From contig CALGIJ010000026.1 of the NCBI GenBank assembly GCA_937915545.1, positions 37,008-101,007 of the forward strand: a stretch of DNA of 64,000 nucleotides, given 5' to 3'. Shown one piece after another: positions 47,433 through 55,148 of the stretch. The notes beneath the pieces are model-generated. The model was not told the DNA's origin. It was given only the letters and a program-made list of their open reading frames with translations, and did not search any database. The DNA comes from an uncultured Desulfobacterales bacterium. Its GTDB lineage: Bacteria; Desulfobacterota; Desulfobulbia; Desulfobulbales; Desulfocapsaceae. A program made the translations under genes and the position numbers. How positions within the stretch are numbered: position 1 is the first letter of the stretch; the number at the start of each line of letters is the position of its first letter.

Positions 47433-48488
47433 ATGGCAAGCAAAGGCATGGTAGCCAGGGCGGGCATGGTGTTACTCGGGGCAGCGCTCCTCTTTTCCGG
47501 CGGCTGCGGGTTCAAGAACAAGCCGGTACCGCCGGCCAGCGTCGTCCCGGCGCCCATCGAGGACCTGCGCCATGTCGTCAGTGACAAGGGGGTGCAGCTC
47601 ACCTGGTCCTATCCGGTGCGCACCATTCGCGGCTCGGTGCTCGAGGATGTCTCCGATTTCGAGCTGTTCCTCGCCGAGATCCCCCTGGCCGAGTACTGCG
47701 GCGGCTGCCCGGTGCCTTTTGCCGCGCCGATCGGCGTGGCCGGCGGGGCGACCATGGACGGCACCACGCGGCGCCAGGCGATCTACGACATGGGCTCGCT
47801 CAAGCCCGGCCATAAATATTTCGTCAAGGTGCGCTCGCGCAACAGCTGGTTTGCCGACAGCGACGACTCCAACATCGTCTCCTTCGTCTGGTTCGAGCCC
47901 GCACCGGCCACCGCGCTGGTGAAAGCCACCCCGGGTGACCGGCAGATCAGCCTGGCCTGGCAACCGGTGGCCCTCAAACCGCCGGCGACCGACATGACCG
48001 TCAAGTACCAGGTGCTGCGCAGCATGGACGGCAAGGACTATGCCCGGCAGGGCGATCCGGTGGCGGTCACCTCCTTCGTCGACCGTAACCTTACCAACGG
48101 CCGCAAGTATTTCTACACCGTGCAGACCATCACCGACTATAAAAACGAGCTGGCGCTGGGCGGGGTGAGCAAGGCGGTCGAGGCGATGCCCCAGGATATG
48201 ACCGCGCCGTTGCCGCCATCCGGGGTCTCGGCGGTGCGCACCGACGCCGGCATCAAGGTCTTCTGGGATCGCAGCGATGCCGCCGATCTTGCCGGTTATC
48301 GGGTGTACCGCCGCGCCGCCGACAAGGACGCCTACGAGATGATCGGTACGGTCGAGCCCAATTACACCCTGTTCGTCGACAGCGGGGCGGGCGACAGCGT
48401 GCGCTACTACTATGCGGTGACCGCCTATGATGCGGCCACACCCGCTAATGAGAGCGGCAAGTCGAGGGAAGCGACCATCCGCAACTGA
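47433..48488 (+). CDS. Fibronectin type III-like lipoprotein
   Basis: 351 residues with a lipobox (LLFSGGC) after a hydrophobic signal. Three immunoglobulin/FN3-like modules are visible: LTWSYPVRT...VKVRSRNSW, ISLAWQPVALKP...YFYTVQTITDY and IKVFWDRSDAADLAGYRVYRRAADKDAYEMIG...YYAVTAYD. Lipoproteins of this type occur between argH and the lysine genes in Geobacter-like genomes. It is exposed in the periplasm or outer membrane; no enzymatic motif is seen. Confidence 0.82.
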   Translation: MASKGMVARAGMVLLGAALLFSGGCGFKNKPVPPASVVPAPIEDLRHVVSDKGVQLTWSYPVRTIRGSVLEDVSDFELFLAEIPLAEYCGGCPVPFAAPIGVAGGATMDGTTRRQAIYDMGSLKPGHKYFVKVRSRNSWFADSDDSNIVSFVWFEPAPATALVKATPGDRQISLAWQPVALKPPATDMTVKYQVLRSMDGKDYARQGDPVAVTSFVDRNLTNGRKYFYTVQTITDYKNELALGGVSKAVEAMPQDMTAPLPPSGVSAVRTDAGIKVFWDRSDAADLAGYRVYRRAADKDAYEMIGTVEPNYTLFVDSGAGDSVRYYYAVTAYDAATPANESGKSREATIRN

Positions 48489-48518
48489 GGCGCCGGGCAG
48501 GACTAACAGGTTGTCGAC

Positions 48519-48557
48519 AGCGCCCTCCCGCCGCCCCATGGCGGTTCGGGGGGCGCT
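48519..48557 (+). terminator. Hairpin ending the argBDFGH-lipoprotein unit
   Basis: AGCGCCCTCC pairs with GGGGGGCGCT (one G-T wobble), enclosing an inner GCC-GGC stem. It is followed by GCCGTCTTGG with only a weak T-run. It sits 30 bp after the lipoprotein stop. Confidence 0.45.
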
Positions 48558-48595
48558 GCCGTCTTGGGAAAAGCTGTTGAAACGGGGCGAGTCGG

Positions 48596-48623
48596 TTGCA
48601 ATCGCCGTCGCAGCCGCTACAAT
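48596..48623 (+). promoter_or_regulatory. Sigma-70-type promoter of the dapF unit
   Basis: TTGCAA at 48596-48601 and TACAAT at 48618-48623 are separated by 16 bp, 20 bp upstream of the dapF ATG, which has an AAGGAG site. Confidence 0.6.
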
Positions 48624-48643
48624 AGATCGAGAAGGAGCGCAGC

Positions 48644-49480
48644 ATGCCGTCGTTTCCCATTGCCTTTGCCAAGATGAGCGGCACCGGCAATGACTTCATC
48701 ATCATCGACAACCGCCGCCAGGTCGTGCCCCGCGAAGAGCAGGCCGAGCTGGCCCGCCGCATCTGCCGGCGCATGTTCTCCGTTGGCGCCGATGGGCTGA
48801 TCCTCATCGAGGATTCTGAGGTCGCCGATTTTTCCTGGCAGTTCTACAATGCTGACGGCTCGGTGGCGGAGATGTGCGGCAACGGCTCGCGCTGTGCCGC
48901 CCGCTTCGCCTACCGCCATGGCATTGCCGGGGCGAAGATGACCTTCGCCACCCTGGCGGGGATCATCGCGGCGGAGATCGGCGCCGACGAGTCGCAGGTC
49001 AAGGTGCGTCTCACCCCGCCCCGCGACTTTCGCTTCGACCTCGCCCTGGAACTGGGCGGGAAGACGCGCCGCGTCGACTTTGTCGACACCGGCGTGCCCC
49101 ACGCGGTGCTGCTGCTCGAGGAAGACGACGTCCCGGTCGCCCTGTGGGGGCCGGTGGTGCGCTGCCATCCGCTCTTCGGCGAGCGGGGCACCAACGCCAA
49201 CTTCGTGCGGCTTCTCGCCGACGGCCGCCTCCAGGTGCGCACCTACGAGCGCGGCGTCGAGGCGGAGACCATGGCCTGCGGCACCGGCGCGGTGGCCTCG
49301 GCCTTGATTGCCGCGAGAAATCTCGGGCTCCCCTCGCCGGTGGGCGTTGTCACCTCCGGGGGCGAGTCGTTGACCATAGCGTTCGAGGGTAGTGCCGGGG
49401 AACCGGCGGACCAGGTCTTTTTGCAGGGACCGACCAGGCTGGTGTACACCGGGGAACTCACCGGTGAGGCGCTGCTCTGA
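48644..49480 (+). CDS. dapF: Diaminopimelate epimerase
   Basis: 278 residues. Both catalytic cysteines are present: EMCGNGSRC (with NADGSVAEM before it) and TMACGTGAVA. N-terminus FAKMSGTGNDFIIIDN is canonical. Interconverts LL- and meso-diaminopimelate for lysine and peptidoglycan. It has its own promoter and leads dapA-dapB. Confidence 0.97.
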   Translation: MPSFPIAFAKMSGTGNDFIIIDNRRQVVPREEQAELARRICRRMFSVGADGLILIEDSEVADFSWQFYNADGSVAEMCGNGSRCAARFAYRHGIAGAKMTFATLAGIIAAEIGADESQVKVRLTPPRDFRFDLALELGGKTRRVDFVDTGVPHAVLLLEEDDVPVALWGPVVRCHPLFGERGTNANFVRLLADGRLQVRTYERGVEAETMACGTGAVASALIAARNLGLPSPVGVVTSGGESLTIAFEGSAGEPADQVFLQGPTRLVYTGELTGEALL

Positions 49481-49526
49481 TGGCCGGGCTGTAACTCCAA
49501 GAAAAAATAGAGCATCGGGAGGAACT

Positions 49527-50408
49527 ATGGAAAAATTTCACGGAGCGCTGGTGGCCCTGGTAACGCCGTTCGTCGACGGCCGTCTCGATGAGCAGGGCTT
49601 GATCGACCTCATCGAGATGCAGATCGCTGGGGGGACTCACGGCATCGTGCCCTGCGGCACCACCGGAGAGTCGGCGACCATCGATTTCGACGAGCACAAG
49701 CGAGTCATCGACCTGACCGTCAAGACCGTCGCCGGGCGGGTGCCGGTGGTTGCCGGCACCGGCGCCAACAGCACCCTGGAGGCCATCGAGCTCACCGAGA
49801 GCGCCAAGGAAAGCGGGGCCGACGCGGTGCTGTCGGTGGTGCCCTACTACAACAAGCCCAACCAGGAGGGCATGTACCTCCATTTCCGCGAGATCGCCGA
49901 GAAGGTCGATATCCCGATGTTTCTCTATAACGTCCCGGGGCGCACGGTGGTCAACATGCTGCCGGAGACGGTGGCGCGCCTGGCGGAGATCGACAATATC
50001 ATCGGCATCAAGGAGGCCACGGGCAGTCTCGAGCAGATTTCCGATGTCATCCGCCGCTGTCCCAAAGACTTCATCGTCCTCTCCGGCGATGACTTCACCG
50101 CCATGCCCACCGCCTGCATCGGGGGCAAGGGCGTCATCTCGGTGATCTCCAATGTCTACCCGCGCGGCATGGCGCAGATGATGGAAGCCGCCCTGGCGGG
50201 TGACCTGGCGTCCGCCAACGAATGGCACTATCGCATGTTCCCGCTGATGAAGCTGATGTTCGTCGAGCCCAACCCGGTGCCGGCGAAGAAAGGCGTCGAA
50301 CTGATGGGCAAGGTGCGCAGCGGGTTGCCGCGCCTGCCGCTGGCGCCGATGGGCGAAGCCAATGTCGACAAGCTGCGGGCGGAGATGAGCCGCATCGGGC
50401 TGCTCTAG
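49527..50408 (+). CDS. dapA: 4-hydroxy-tetrahydrodipicolinate synthase
   Basis: 293 residues from an ATG with GGGAGGA upstream. Signature CGTTGESATI, VPYYNKPNQEGMYLHF, LYNVPGRTVVNM and the Schiff-base lysine in IGIKEATGSLEQ. Condenses pyruvate with aspartate semialdehyde. Confidence 0.97.
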   Translation: MEKFHGALVALVTPFVDGRLDEQGLIDLIEMQIAGGTHGIVPCGTTGESATIDFDEHKRVIDLTVKTVAGRVPVVAGTGANSTLEAIELTESAKESGADAVLSVVPYYNKPNQEGMYLHFREIAEKVDIPMFLYNVPGRTVVNMLPETVARLAEIDNIIGIKEATGSLEQISDVIRRCPKDFIVLSGDDFTAMPTACIGGKGVISVISNVYPRGMAQMMEAALAGDLASANEWHYRMFPLMKLMFVEPNPVPAKKGVELMGKVRSGLPRLPLAPMGEANVDKLRAEMSRIGLL

Positions 50409-50432
50409 ACGCCTGCCAGGGGAGGGAAGGGC

Positions 50433-51242
50433 ATGATCAAGGTGATAATCGCCGGCGCGGCCGGCCGAATGGGGCAGAGGGTGGCGGAGATGGTTCACCG
50501 CCATCCGCAACTGAGCTATGCCGCCGGCTTCGAGGCCGTCGGGCACCTGGCCATCGGCAAGGACGCGGGCCTGCTTGCCCGTGGCGAGGCCAATGGGGTG
50601 ACCATCGCCGCCGGCCTTGAGTCGGTTATCGACCAGGGCGAGGTGATCATCGACTTCACCTTCCACAAGGCGACCATGGAATTCGCCCGGCTGGCGGCGG
50701 CCCATGGTCGGGCGATGGTCATTGGCACCACCGGCCTCACCGCCGACAACCTCGCCGAGCTGCGCCAGCTGGCGCAGAACTTTCCCTGCGTGCAGGCGCC
50801 CAACATGTCGGTGTGCGTCAACGTGCTCTTCAAGCTGGTCAAGAAGACGGCGGCGATCCTCGGCGACGACTACGATATCGAGATCATCGAGGCGCACCAC
50901 AACAAGAAGAAGGACGCCCCCAGCGGCACCGCCCTGAAGCTGGCCGAGTTGGCGGCGGAGGGAGTGGGGCGCGACCTCCGCGAGGTCGGGGTGTACGAGC
51001 GCAACGGCATCATCGGCGAGCGACGCCCGAAAGAGATCGGCATCCAGTCGATCCGCGCCGCCGATATCGTCGGCGAGCACACGGTGCTCTTCGCCGCCGC
51101 CGGGGAGCGCATCGAGCTCAGCCACCGCGCGCACAGCCGTGACCATTTCGCCCGCGGGGCCGCTGCCGCCGCCGCCTGGCTCGCCGGCAGGGAGAATGGC
51201 CTCTATTCGATGTTCGATGTTCTCGGTCTCGAAGATTTCTGA
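50433..51242 (+). CDS. dapB: 4-hydroxy-tetrahydrodipicolinate reductase
   Basis: 269 residues. N-terminal nucleotide-binding GAAGRMGQRVAEMV, VIGTTGLTADNL, and the active-site stretch IEIIEAHHNKKKDAPSGTALKLAE. Second step after dapA. It follows dapA by 24 bp. dapL or other later lysine genes do not follow. Confidence 0.97.
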   Translation: MIKVIIAGAAGRMGQRVAEMVHRHPQLSYAAGFEAVGHLAIGKDAGLLARGEANGVTIAAGLESVIDQGEVIIDFTFHKATMEFARLAAAHGRAMVIGTTGLTADNLAELRQLAQNFPCVQAPNMSVCVNVLFKLVKKTAAILGDDYDIEIIEAHHNKKKDAPSGTALKLAELAAEGVGRDLREVGVYERNGIIGERRPKEIGIQSIRAADIVGEHTVLFAAAGERIELSHRAHSRDHFARGAAAAAAWLAGRENGLYSMFDVLGLEDF

Positions 51243-51252
51243 GCGGGACGTC

Positions 51253-51795
51253 ATGGGCGAAGAGACCACCGCCTATATCGGCCTCGGTTCCAACCTCGGC
51301 AACGGTCGGCTGCTACTGCGCCAGGCCTGGGAGGAACTGGGCCGTATCGACGGTATCCGCCTCGACGGGCTGTCCAGCCCCTGGCTGAGCGCCCCGGTGG
51401 GCATGGTCAGCCCGCACTGGTTCACCAATGCCGTCGGCCGTCTTCGTACCGGTCTCGGCCCCCTGGAGCTGCTGCAGGCCCTGCTGGCGGTGGAAAAACG
51501 CTTCGGCCGGGAGCGCGGCGACCGTAATTTCGGCTATCAGGATCGCAGCCTCGACCTCGATCTTCTCTACTATGGGGAGTTGGTCATGGACAGCCCGGAG
51601 CTGACTCTGCCTCACCCGCGCATCAGCGAGCGCCTCTTCGTCCTGCTGCCCCTGGCCGAGCTTGATGTGGCGTTCAGCGACCCGCGCGGCTGGACGGCAG
51701 AGCAGGCTGCCAAGAGGCTGCAGAGGCGCATCGCGGCTGGCGAGCTGGCTCCCCAGGAGATCGTCGCCGCCGGCTGGGAAGAAACGGGGGAGTGA
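51253..51795 (+). CDS. folK: 2-amino-4-hydroxy-6-hydroxymethyldihydropteridine pyrophosphokinase
   Basis: 180 residues from the ATG at 51253, 10 bp after dapB. AYIGLGSNLGNGRLLLRQAW, PWLSAPVGMVSPHWFTNAV, and the HPPK signature DRSLDLDLLYYGELVMDSPELTLPHPRISER with the metal-binding aspartates. Acts in folate synthesis. The position in the dap operon reflects convenience rather than pathway. Confidence 0.95.
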   Translation: MGEETTAYIGLGSNLGNGRLLLRQAWEELGRIDGIRLDGLSSPWLSAPVGMVSPHWFTNAVGRLRTGLGPLELLQALLAVEKRFGRERGDRNFGYQDRSLDLDLLYYGELVMDSPELTLPHPRISERLFVLLPLAELDVAFSDPRGWTAEQAAKRLQRRIAAGELAPQEIVAAGWEETGE

Positions 51796-51835
51796 GCATT
51801 ATGGCAACGGCGAGCGACAAAGGGAGGGACAACGC

Positions 51836-52096
51836 GTGAGCCCCTTACGAATCGTCATCATCGTTGCTCTGCTCTATCTGCTCTACCGGCTGCTCTTCGC
51901 CGGGCGCATCGCCGCCTCCCGCCGCAAGAAACCTTCCGGGGAGGAGCCGCTCAGCGACGTCCTCCGCGAGGACCCGGTGTGCGGCAAGCTGGTTCCCAGC
52001 CGCCAGGCGCTGGTCTGGGAGAACAAGGGCAAGACCCACTATTTCTGCAGCCGTCAGTGTCGTGATACGTTTCGCAACCAACAAGGAGAACGATAA
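51836..52096 (+). CDS. Small membrane-anchored YHS-type/TRASH-like metal-binding protein
   Basis: 86 residues from a GTG with GGGAGGG upstream. One N-terminal membrane helix (IVIIVALLYLLYRLLFAG), then DPVCGKLVPSRQALVWENKGKTHYFCSRQCRDTF, a YHS/TRASH-like Cys pattern (C..........YFCS..C). It is not enzyme-like; probably binds a metal. It ends directly against the tal start. Confidence 0.7.
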   Translation: MSPLRIVIIVALLYLLYRLLFAGRIAASRRKKPSGEEPLSDVLREDPVCGKLVPSRQALVWENKGKTHYFCSRQCRDTFRNQQGER

Positions 52097-52741
52097 ATGA
52101 AGTTTTTCATCGATACCGCCAATCTCGAAGAGATCAACAAGGGCGTGGCCATGGGCATGGTCGACGGGGTGACCACCAACCCCTCGCTGATCGCCAGGGA
52201 AAACATGCCCTTCGAGGAGATCATCCCCGCCATCTGCAAGCTCGTCGATGGCCCGGTCAGTGCCGAGGTGGTCAGCCTCGAGGCCGAGGGGATGCTCGCC
52301 GAGGCGCGCACCCTGGCCAAGATCGCCGACAACATCGTCATCAAGATCCCCATGGTGGTCGAGGGGCTGAAGGCGGTCAAGCAGCTGACCGCCGAGGGCA
52401 TCAAGACCAACGTCACCCTGGTCTTCTCGGCGGCCCAGGCGCTGCTGGCCGCCAAGGCCGGGGCCACCTATATCAGCCCCTTTGTCGGCCGTCTCGACGA
52501 TATCGGCACGCCGGGCATGGACCTCATCCAGAATATCGTCACCATCTTCGACAATTACGGTTTTCAGAGCGAGGTGATTGTTGCCAGCGTACGCAGCCCG
52601 CAGCATGTGCTCGACGCCGCCCTGATCGGGGCCGATATCGCCACCATCCCCTTCAAGGTCATCGCCCAGCTGGCCAAGCACCCCCTCACCGACATCGGTG
52701 TCGAGCAGTTCCTCGCCGACTGGGAAAAGCGCAGGAAATAA
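52097..52741 (+). CDS. tal: Transaldolase, fructose-6-phosphate aldolase-type small family
   Basis: 214 residues, the short TalC/FSA class. MKFFIDTANLEEINKG at the N-terminus, GVTTNPSLIA, Schiff-base lysine in IVIKIPMV, and TLVFSAAQALLAAKAGATYISPFVGRLDD. Acts in the pentose phosphate pathway, giving erythrose-4-phosphate for aromatic synthesis. Confidence 0.96.
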   Translation: MKFFIDTANLEEINKGVAMGMVDGVTTNPSLIARENMPFEEIIPAICKLVDGPVSAEVVSLEAEGMLAEARTLAKIADNIVIKIPMVVEGLKAVKQLTAEGIKTNVTLVFSAAQALLAAKAGATYISPFVGRLDDIGTPGMDLIQNIVTIFDNYGFQSEVIVASVRSPQHVLDAALIGADIATIPFKVIAQLAKHPLTDIGVEQFLADWEKRRK

Positions 52742-52756
52742 GGGGGTGGGCAGCCG

Positions 52757-53437
52757 ATGAGCAGGCAGCGGGCGGTTTTCGGGCGGGTTCTCTGTAGCAG
52801 GACGCGGAGGCGTTGGCTGCTGGCCCTGGCGTTCGCCGTGGCCTTGGCGCTGCCGGGTGCCTCCGCCGACGCCGGGGTGATGTATGTCTGCCGCGACAAA
52901 TCCGGGGCGATGAACTTCACCAACGCCCCCAGCGGCAGCAGCTGCCGTGAGTACGCACTGAGCGCGCCGACTGTTTTCCAGGGAGTCAGCGGCGGGGGTG
53001 GTTTTGGTCGCAGTTCGGGGGACTCCTCGGCCTACGACACCGAGATCAGAAAGGTGGCCAGGCGCTATGGCATCGACCCCTCGCTGATCAAGGCGATCAT
53101 CCAGGCCGAGTCGGACTTCGACCACCGCGCCGTCTCCTCCAAGGGCGCCCAGGGACTGATGCAGCTCATGCCGGAAACCTCGCGTGAGCTCAACGTGCTT
53201 AATCCCTTCAACCCCCGCGAGAATATCGACGGCGGCACCCGCTATCTGCGCCAGCTGCTCGACAGCTTCAACGGCAATCTCAGCCTCTCCCTGGCCGCCT
53301 ATAACGCCGGCCCGGGCCTGGTGTCGCGCATCGGCGGTATCCCCGACATCCCCGAGACCCGCAACTATGTGGTCAAGGTCATGCGCCAGTACAAGGAGTA
53401 CAAGAAGGGCAACGGCCTCCTTCTCGCACGGGAATAA
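52757..53437 (+). CDS. Lytic transglycosylase, SLT domain (with DUF4124-like N-terminus)
   Basis: 226 residues. A signal-like segment (LLALAFAVALALPGASA), a short module MYVCRDKSGAMNFTNAPSG, then an SLT domain with the catalytic Glu in IIQAESDFDHRAVSSKGAQGLMQLMP and the LAAYNAGPGLVSR motif. It cleaves peptidoglycan glycan strands. Last gene before the tRNA. Confidence 0.93.
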   Translation: MSRQRAVFGRVLCSRTRRRWLLALAFAVALALPGASADAGVMYVCRDKSGAMNFTNAPSGSSCREYALSAPTVFQGVSGGGGFGRSSGDSSAYDTEIRKVARRYGIDPSLIKAIIQAESDFDHRAVSSKGAQGLMQLMPETSRELNVLNPFNPRENIDGGTRYLRQLLDSFNGNLSLSLAAYNAGPGLVSRIGGIPDIPETRNYVVKVMRQYKEYKKGNGLLLARE

Positions 53438-53501
53438 CGCCTGCCGATTCGTTGCCGGGGGAGAGTGCCCTTCTCCCGCCGCGTAGGCAGGGGCTTTTGC
53501 C

Positions 53502-53531
53502 TTGACTGGGAAAGGCCCGTTAAGGTATAAC
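53502..53531 (+). promoter_or_regulatory. Promoter of tRNA-Leu
   Basis: TTGACT at 53502-53507 and TATAAC at 53526-53531 are 18 bp apart, about 10 bp upstream of the mature tRNA 5' end. This is host sequence. Confidence 0.7.
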
Positions 53532-53541
53532 CGTGACGAGC

Positions 53542-53628
53542 GCCGGAGTGGTGAAACTGGTAGACGCACTGGACTCAAAATCCAGCGGGGGCAACCCCAT
53601 GTCGGTTCGATCCCGACCTCCGGCACCA
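53542..53628 (+). tRNA. tRNA-Leu (anticodon CAA)
   Basis: 87 nt including the encoded CCA. Acceptor GCCGGAG pairs with CTCCGGC. Anticodon stem CTGGA/TCCAG encloses CTCAAAA, giving CAA at 53576-53578. A long variable arm (GCGGGGGCAACCCCATG region) is typical of leucine tRNAs, and GGTTCGATCC forms the T loop. Its 3' part is the left attachment site of the integrated element. Confidence 0.97.
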
Positions 53629-53629
53629 A
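53560..53629 (+). repeat. attL: 3' part of tRNA-Leu, 70-bp direct repeat
   Basis: Identical over 70 bp to 60344-60413. Spans from the D loop of the tRNA to one base beyond CCA. Confidence 0.93.
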
Positions 53630-53638
53630 GCAAAAACT

Positions 53639-53673
53639 AAGCGCAATTCTAAGAGATTCTTAGGGTTGCGCTT
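53639..53673 (+). terminator. Element-borne terminator downstream of tRNA-Leu
   Basis: AAGCGCAA pairs with TTGCGCTT, with an inner CTAAGA/TCTTAG stem, followed by TTTGTTGTTT. It replaces the host terminator that now lies beyond the right att site. Confidence 0.75.
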
Positions 53674-53728
53674 TTGTTGTTTCAGGGCATCTTAGGGTCC
53701 CTGTTAAGACTCAGATGCACACCTAATG

Positions 53729-53758
53729 CGTCATTCCGATCTACTAGAAATCTACCAG
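53729..53758 (+). repeat. Left arm-type integrase sites
   Basis: CGTCATTCCG (53729-53738) is followed by two direct repeats ATCTACTAG (53739-53747) and ATCTACCAG (53750-53758) with 11-bp period, just upstream of the integrase start. The same motifs recur at the right end, so they are probably arm-binding sites. Confidence 0.65.
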
Positions 53759-53771
53759 TAGAGAGGAATCA

Positions 53772-54905
53772 ATGGCACTCATCACCACCAGAACATTAGA
53801 ATCTGTTCATCCTCAGAAAGCCCCATACTTCATAAGAGACGACAAGGTCAAAGGGTTTGCAGCGAAGATAAACCCCTCAGGGTCAGTGCAGCTCGTAGCC
53901 GAAGTCAGACACAATGGAAGGACGATAAGGAAGACTCTCGGTCAACATCCACACATAGCCATCAAGGAGGCTCGTCAGCTAGCAATTAGCTTCATTCATC
54001 AGGTGAAGACTGATCGGCTCGACAGACAGCCTTCCTCTGTATCATTGGAGACACTCTTTGCGAACTATACAAAGGGTGACAGAATGAAGCCGAATACCCT
54101 CCGTAACTATCGGCATGTGGTCTGCTTCTATCTCTCCGACTGGCTTGAGATTTCTGTGGCATCTATCACAAAGCAGATGGTCGAAGAGAGATTCTACAAG
54201 ATCAGGGACAAAGGGATCAATGGAGGGAAGCCGACATACTCCCAGGCAACAAAGACCATGCGTATCCTCTCAGCTCTTATGAACTATGCGATAGCTGATG
54301 AACTCATTGAGAGTAACCCCGTGCAGGTCCTCAAGCTCAAGCGAGTTGACCGAAGCCTGAGAAGTCGCGATAATTACTTGAGAGCATTAGAAGTTCGAGA
54401 GCTACTAGATAAGACCGCCCAGGATACCCACCCCATGACCCTTGCTGTTCACCTGATGGTCTACAGTGGCCTGAGGAAGAACGAGGCTCTGAGGCTCAGG
54501 TGGAGTGACATTGAGGAGGTTGAGGGTATCAGATGCTTAATTATCAGAGAAACCAAGAACAGCAGGCCCCACTATGTCCCTTTGACTGAGGAGATCCAGA
54601 AGATCCTTGAAAGGGCATCCAACAGTTCCCCCTATGTCTTCCAATCGACCCAAAGGAAGGGAGAGTGTGTATCCGATGAGAGACCTACCCTGAAGAAGCT
54701 CAGCAGGTTAATGCAGCATGAGTTCCGCTGTCATGACCTGAGGAGGACCTTTGCAACCAGGGCTTCAGAGGTGGGTATTGACTACTTGACGGTCAAGAGG
54801 TTACTCAACCATAAGTCGAATGACATAACCGCTCAGTATATCCAGTGGCATTCCAGGGAGAATCTCATGGTCATGAAGGAAGCTTTGGAGAGGGTGGTAT
54901 ATTAG
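53772..54905 (+). CDS. int: Tyrosine recombinase/integrase, P4-like
   Basis: 377 residues with GAGAGGA before the ATG. N-terminal arm-binding domain of the P4 type (DDKVKGFAAKINPSGSVQLVAEVR...LGQHPHIAIKEARQLA), a SAM-like core-binding domain (residues about 92-185), and a catalytic domain with R235 (SGLRKNEALRL), K262, H321 and R324 (CHDLRRTFATRA), H347 and Y356. All catalytic residues are present, so it should be active. It integrates the element at the tRNA-Leu 3' end, 143 bp upstream. No excisionase gene is recognisable. Confidence 0.95.
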   Translation: MALITTRTLESVHPQKAPYFIRDDKVKGFAAKINPSGSVQLVAEVRHNGRTIRKTLGQHPHIAIKEARQLAISFIHQVKTDRLDRQPSSVSLETLFANYTKGDRMKPNTLRNYRHVVCFYLSDWLEISVASITKQMVEERFYKIRDKGINGGKPTYSQATKTMRILSALMNYAIADELIESNPVQVLKLKRVDRSLRSRDNYLRALEVRELLDKTAQDTHPMTLAVHLMVYSGLRKNEALRLRWSDIEEVEGIRCLIIRETKNSRPHYVPLTEEIQKILERASNSSPYVFQSTQRKGECVSDERPTLKKLSRLMQHEFRCHDLRRTFATRASEVGIDYLTVKRLLNHKSNDITAQYIQWHSRENLMVMKEALERVVY

Positions 54906-55148
54906 TGGGATAGTGGAATGGATATTGCAAGAGCAACTCCTCTGTATCCCTTTAGAACCAAGGGCTCCCAAGGGATACTAATGAGAGGGACCCCTAAGGT
55001 AGCTATATAGGAGTAATACTAAAGGATTATATACCAAGAGGATAAGCTAGAGGTAGTATACTTAATGCTATATCTTCTAAGGGATCCTAAGGATACTGTG
55101 GATATCCTTAGGATCTTATCCTATTGGATTATATTACTAAAGAATCAT
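54906..55148. other. A/T-rich region between integrase and polymerase-like gene
   Basis: Rich in short GGATA/TATCC and CTAAGG words (GGGATACT, CCTAAGG, AAGGATTATATA, GAGGATAAG), ending in the 13-bp perfect inverted repeat. It could be a replication origin or an operator region. An open frame extends into it from 55065, but the composition looks non-coding. Confidence 0.4.
55083..55115. repeat. Perfect 13-bp inverted repeat at the start of the polymerase-like gene
   Basis: GATCCTAAGGATA (55083-55095) and its exact reverse complement (55103-55115) flank a 7-bp spacer. Placed 34 bp before the preferred start of the downstream gene. Candidate operator or replication-origin hairpin. Confidence 0.6.
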
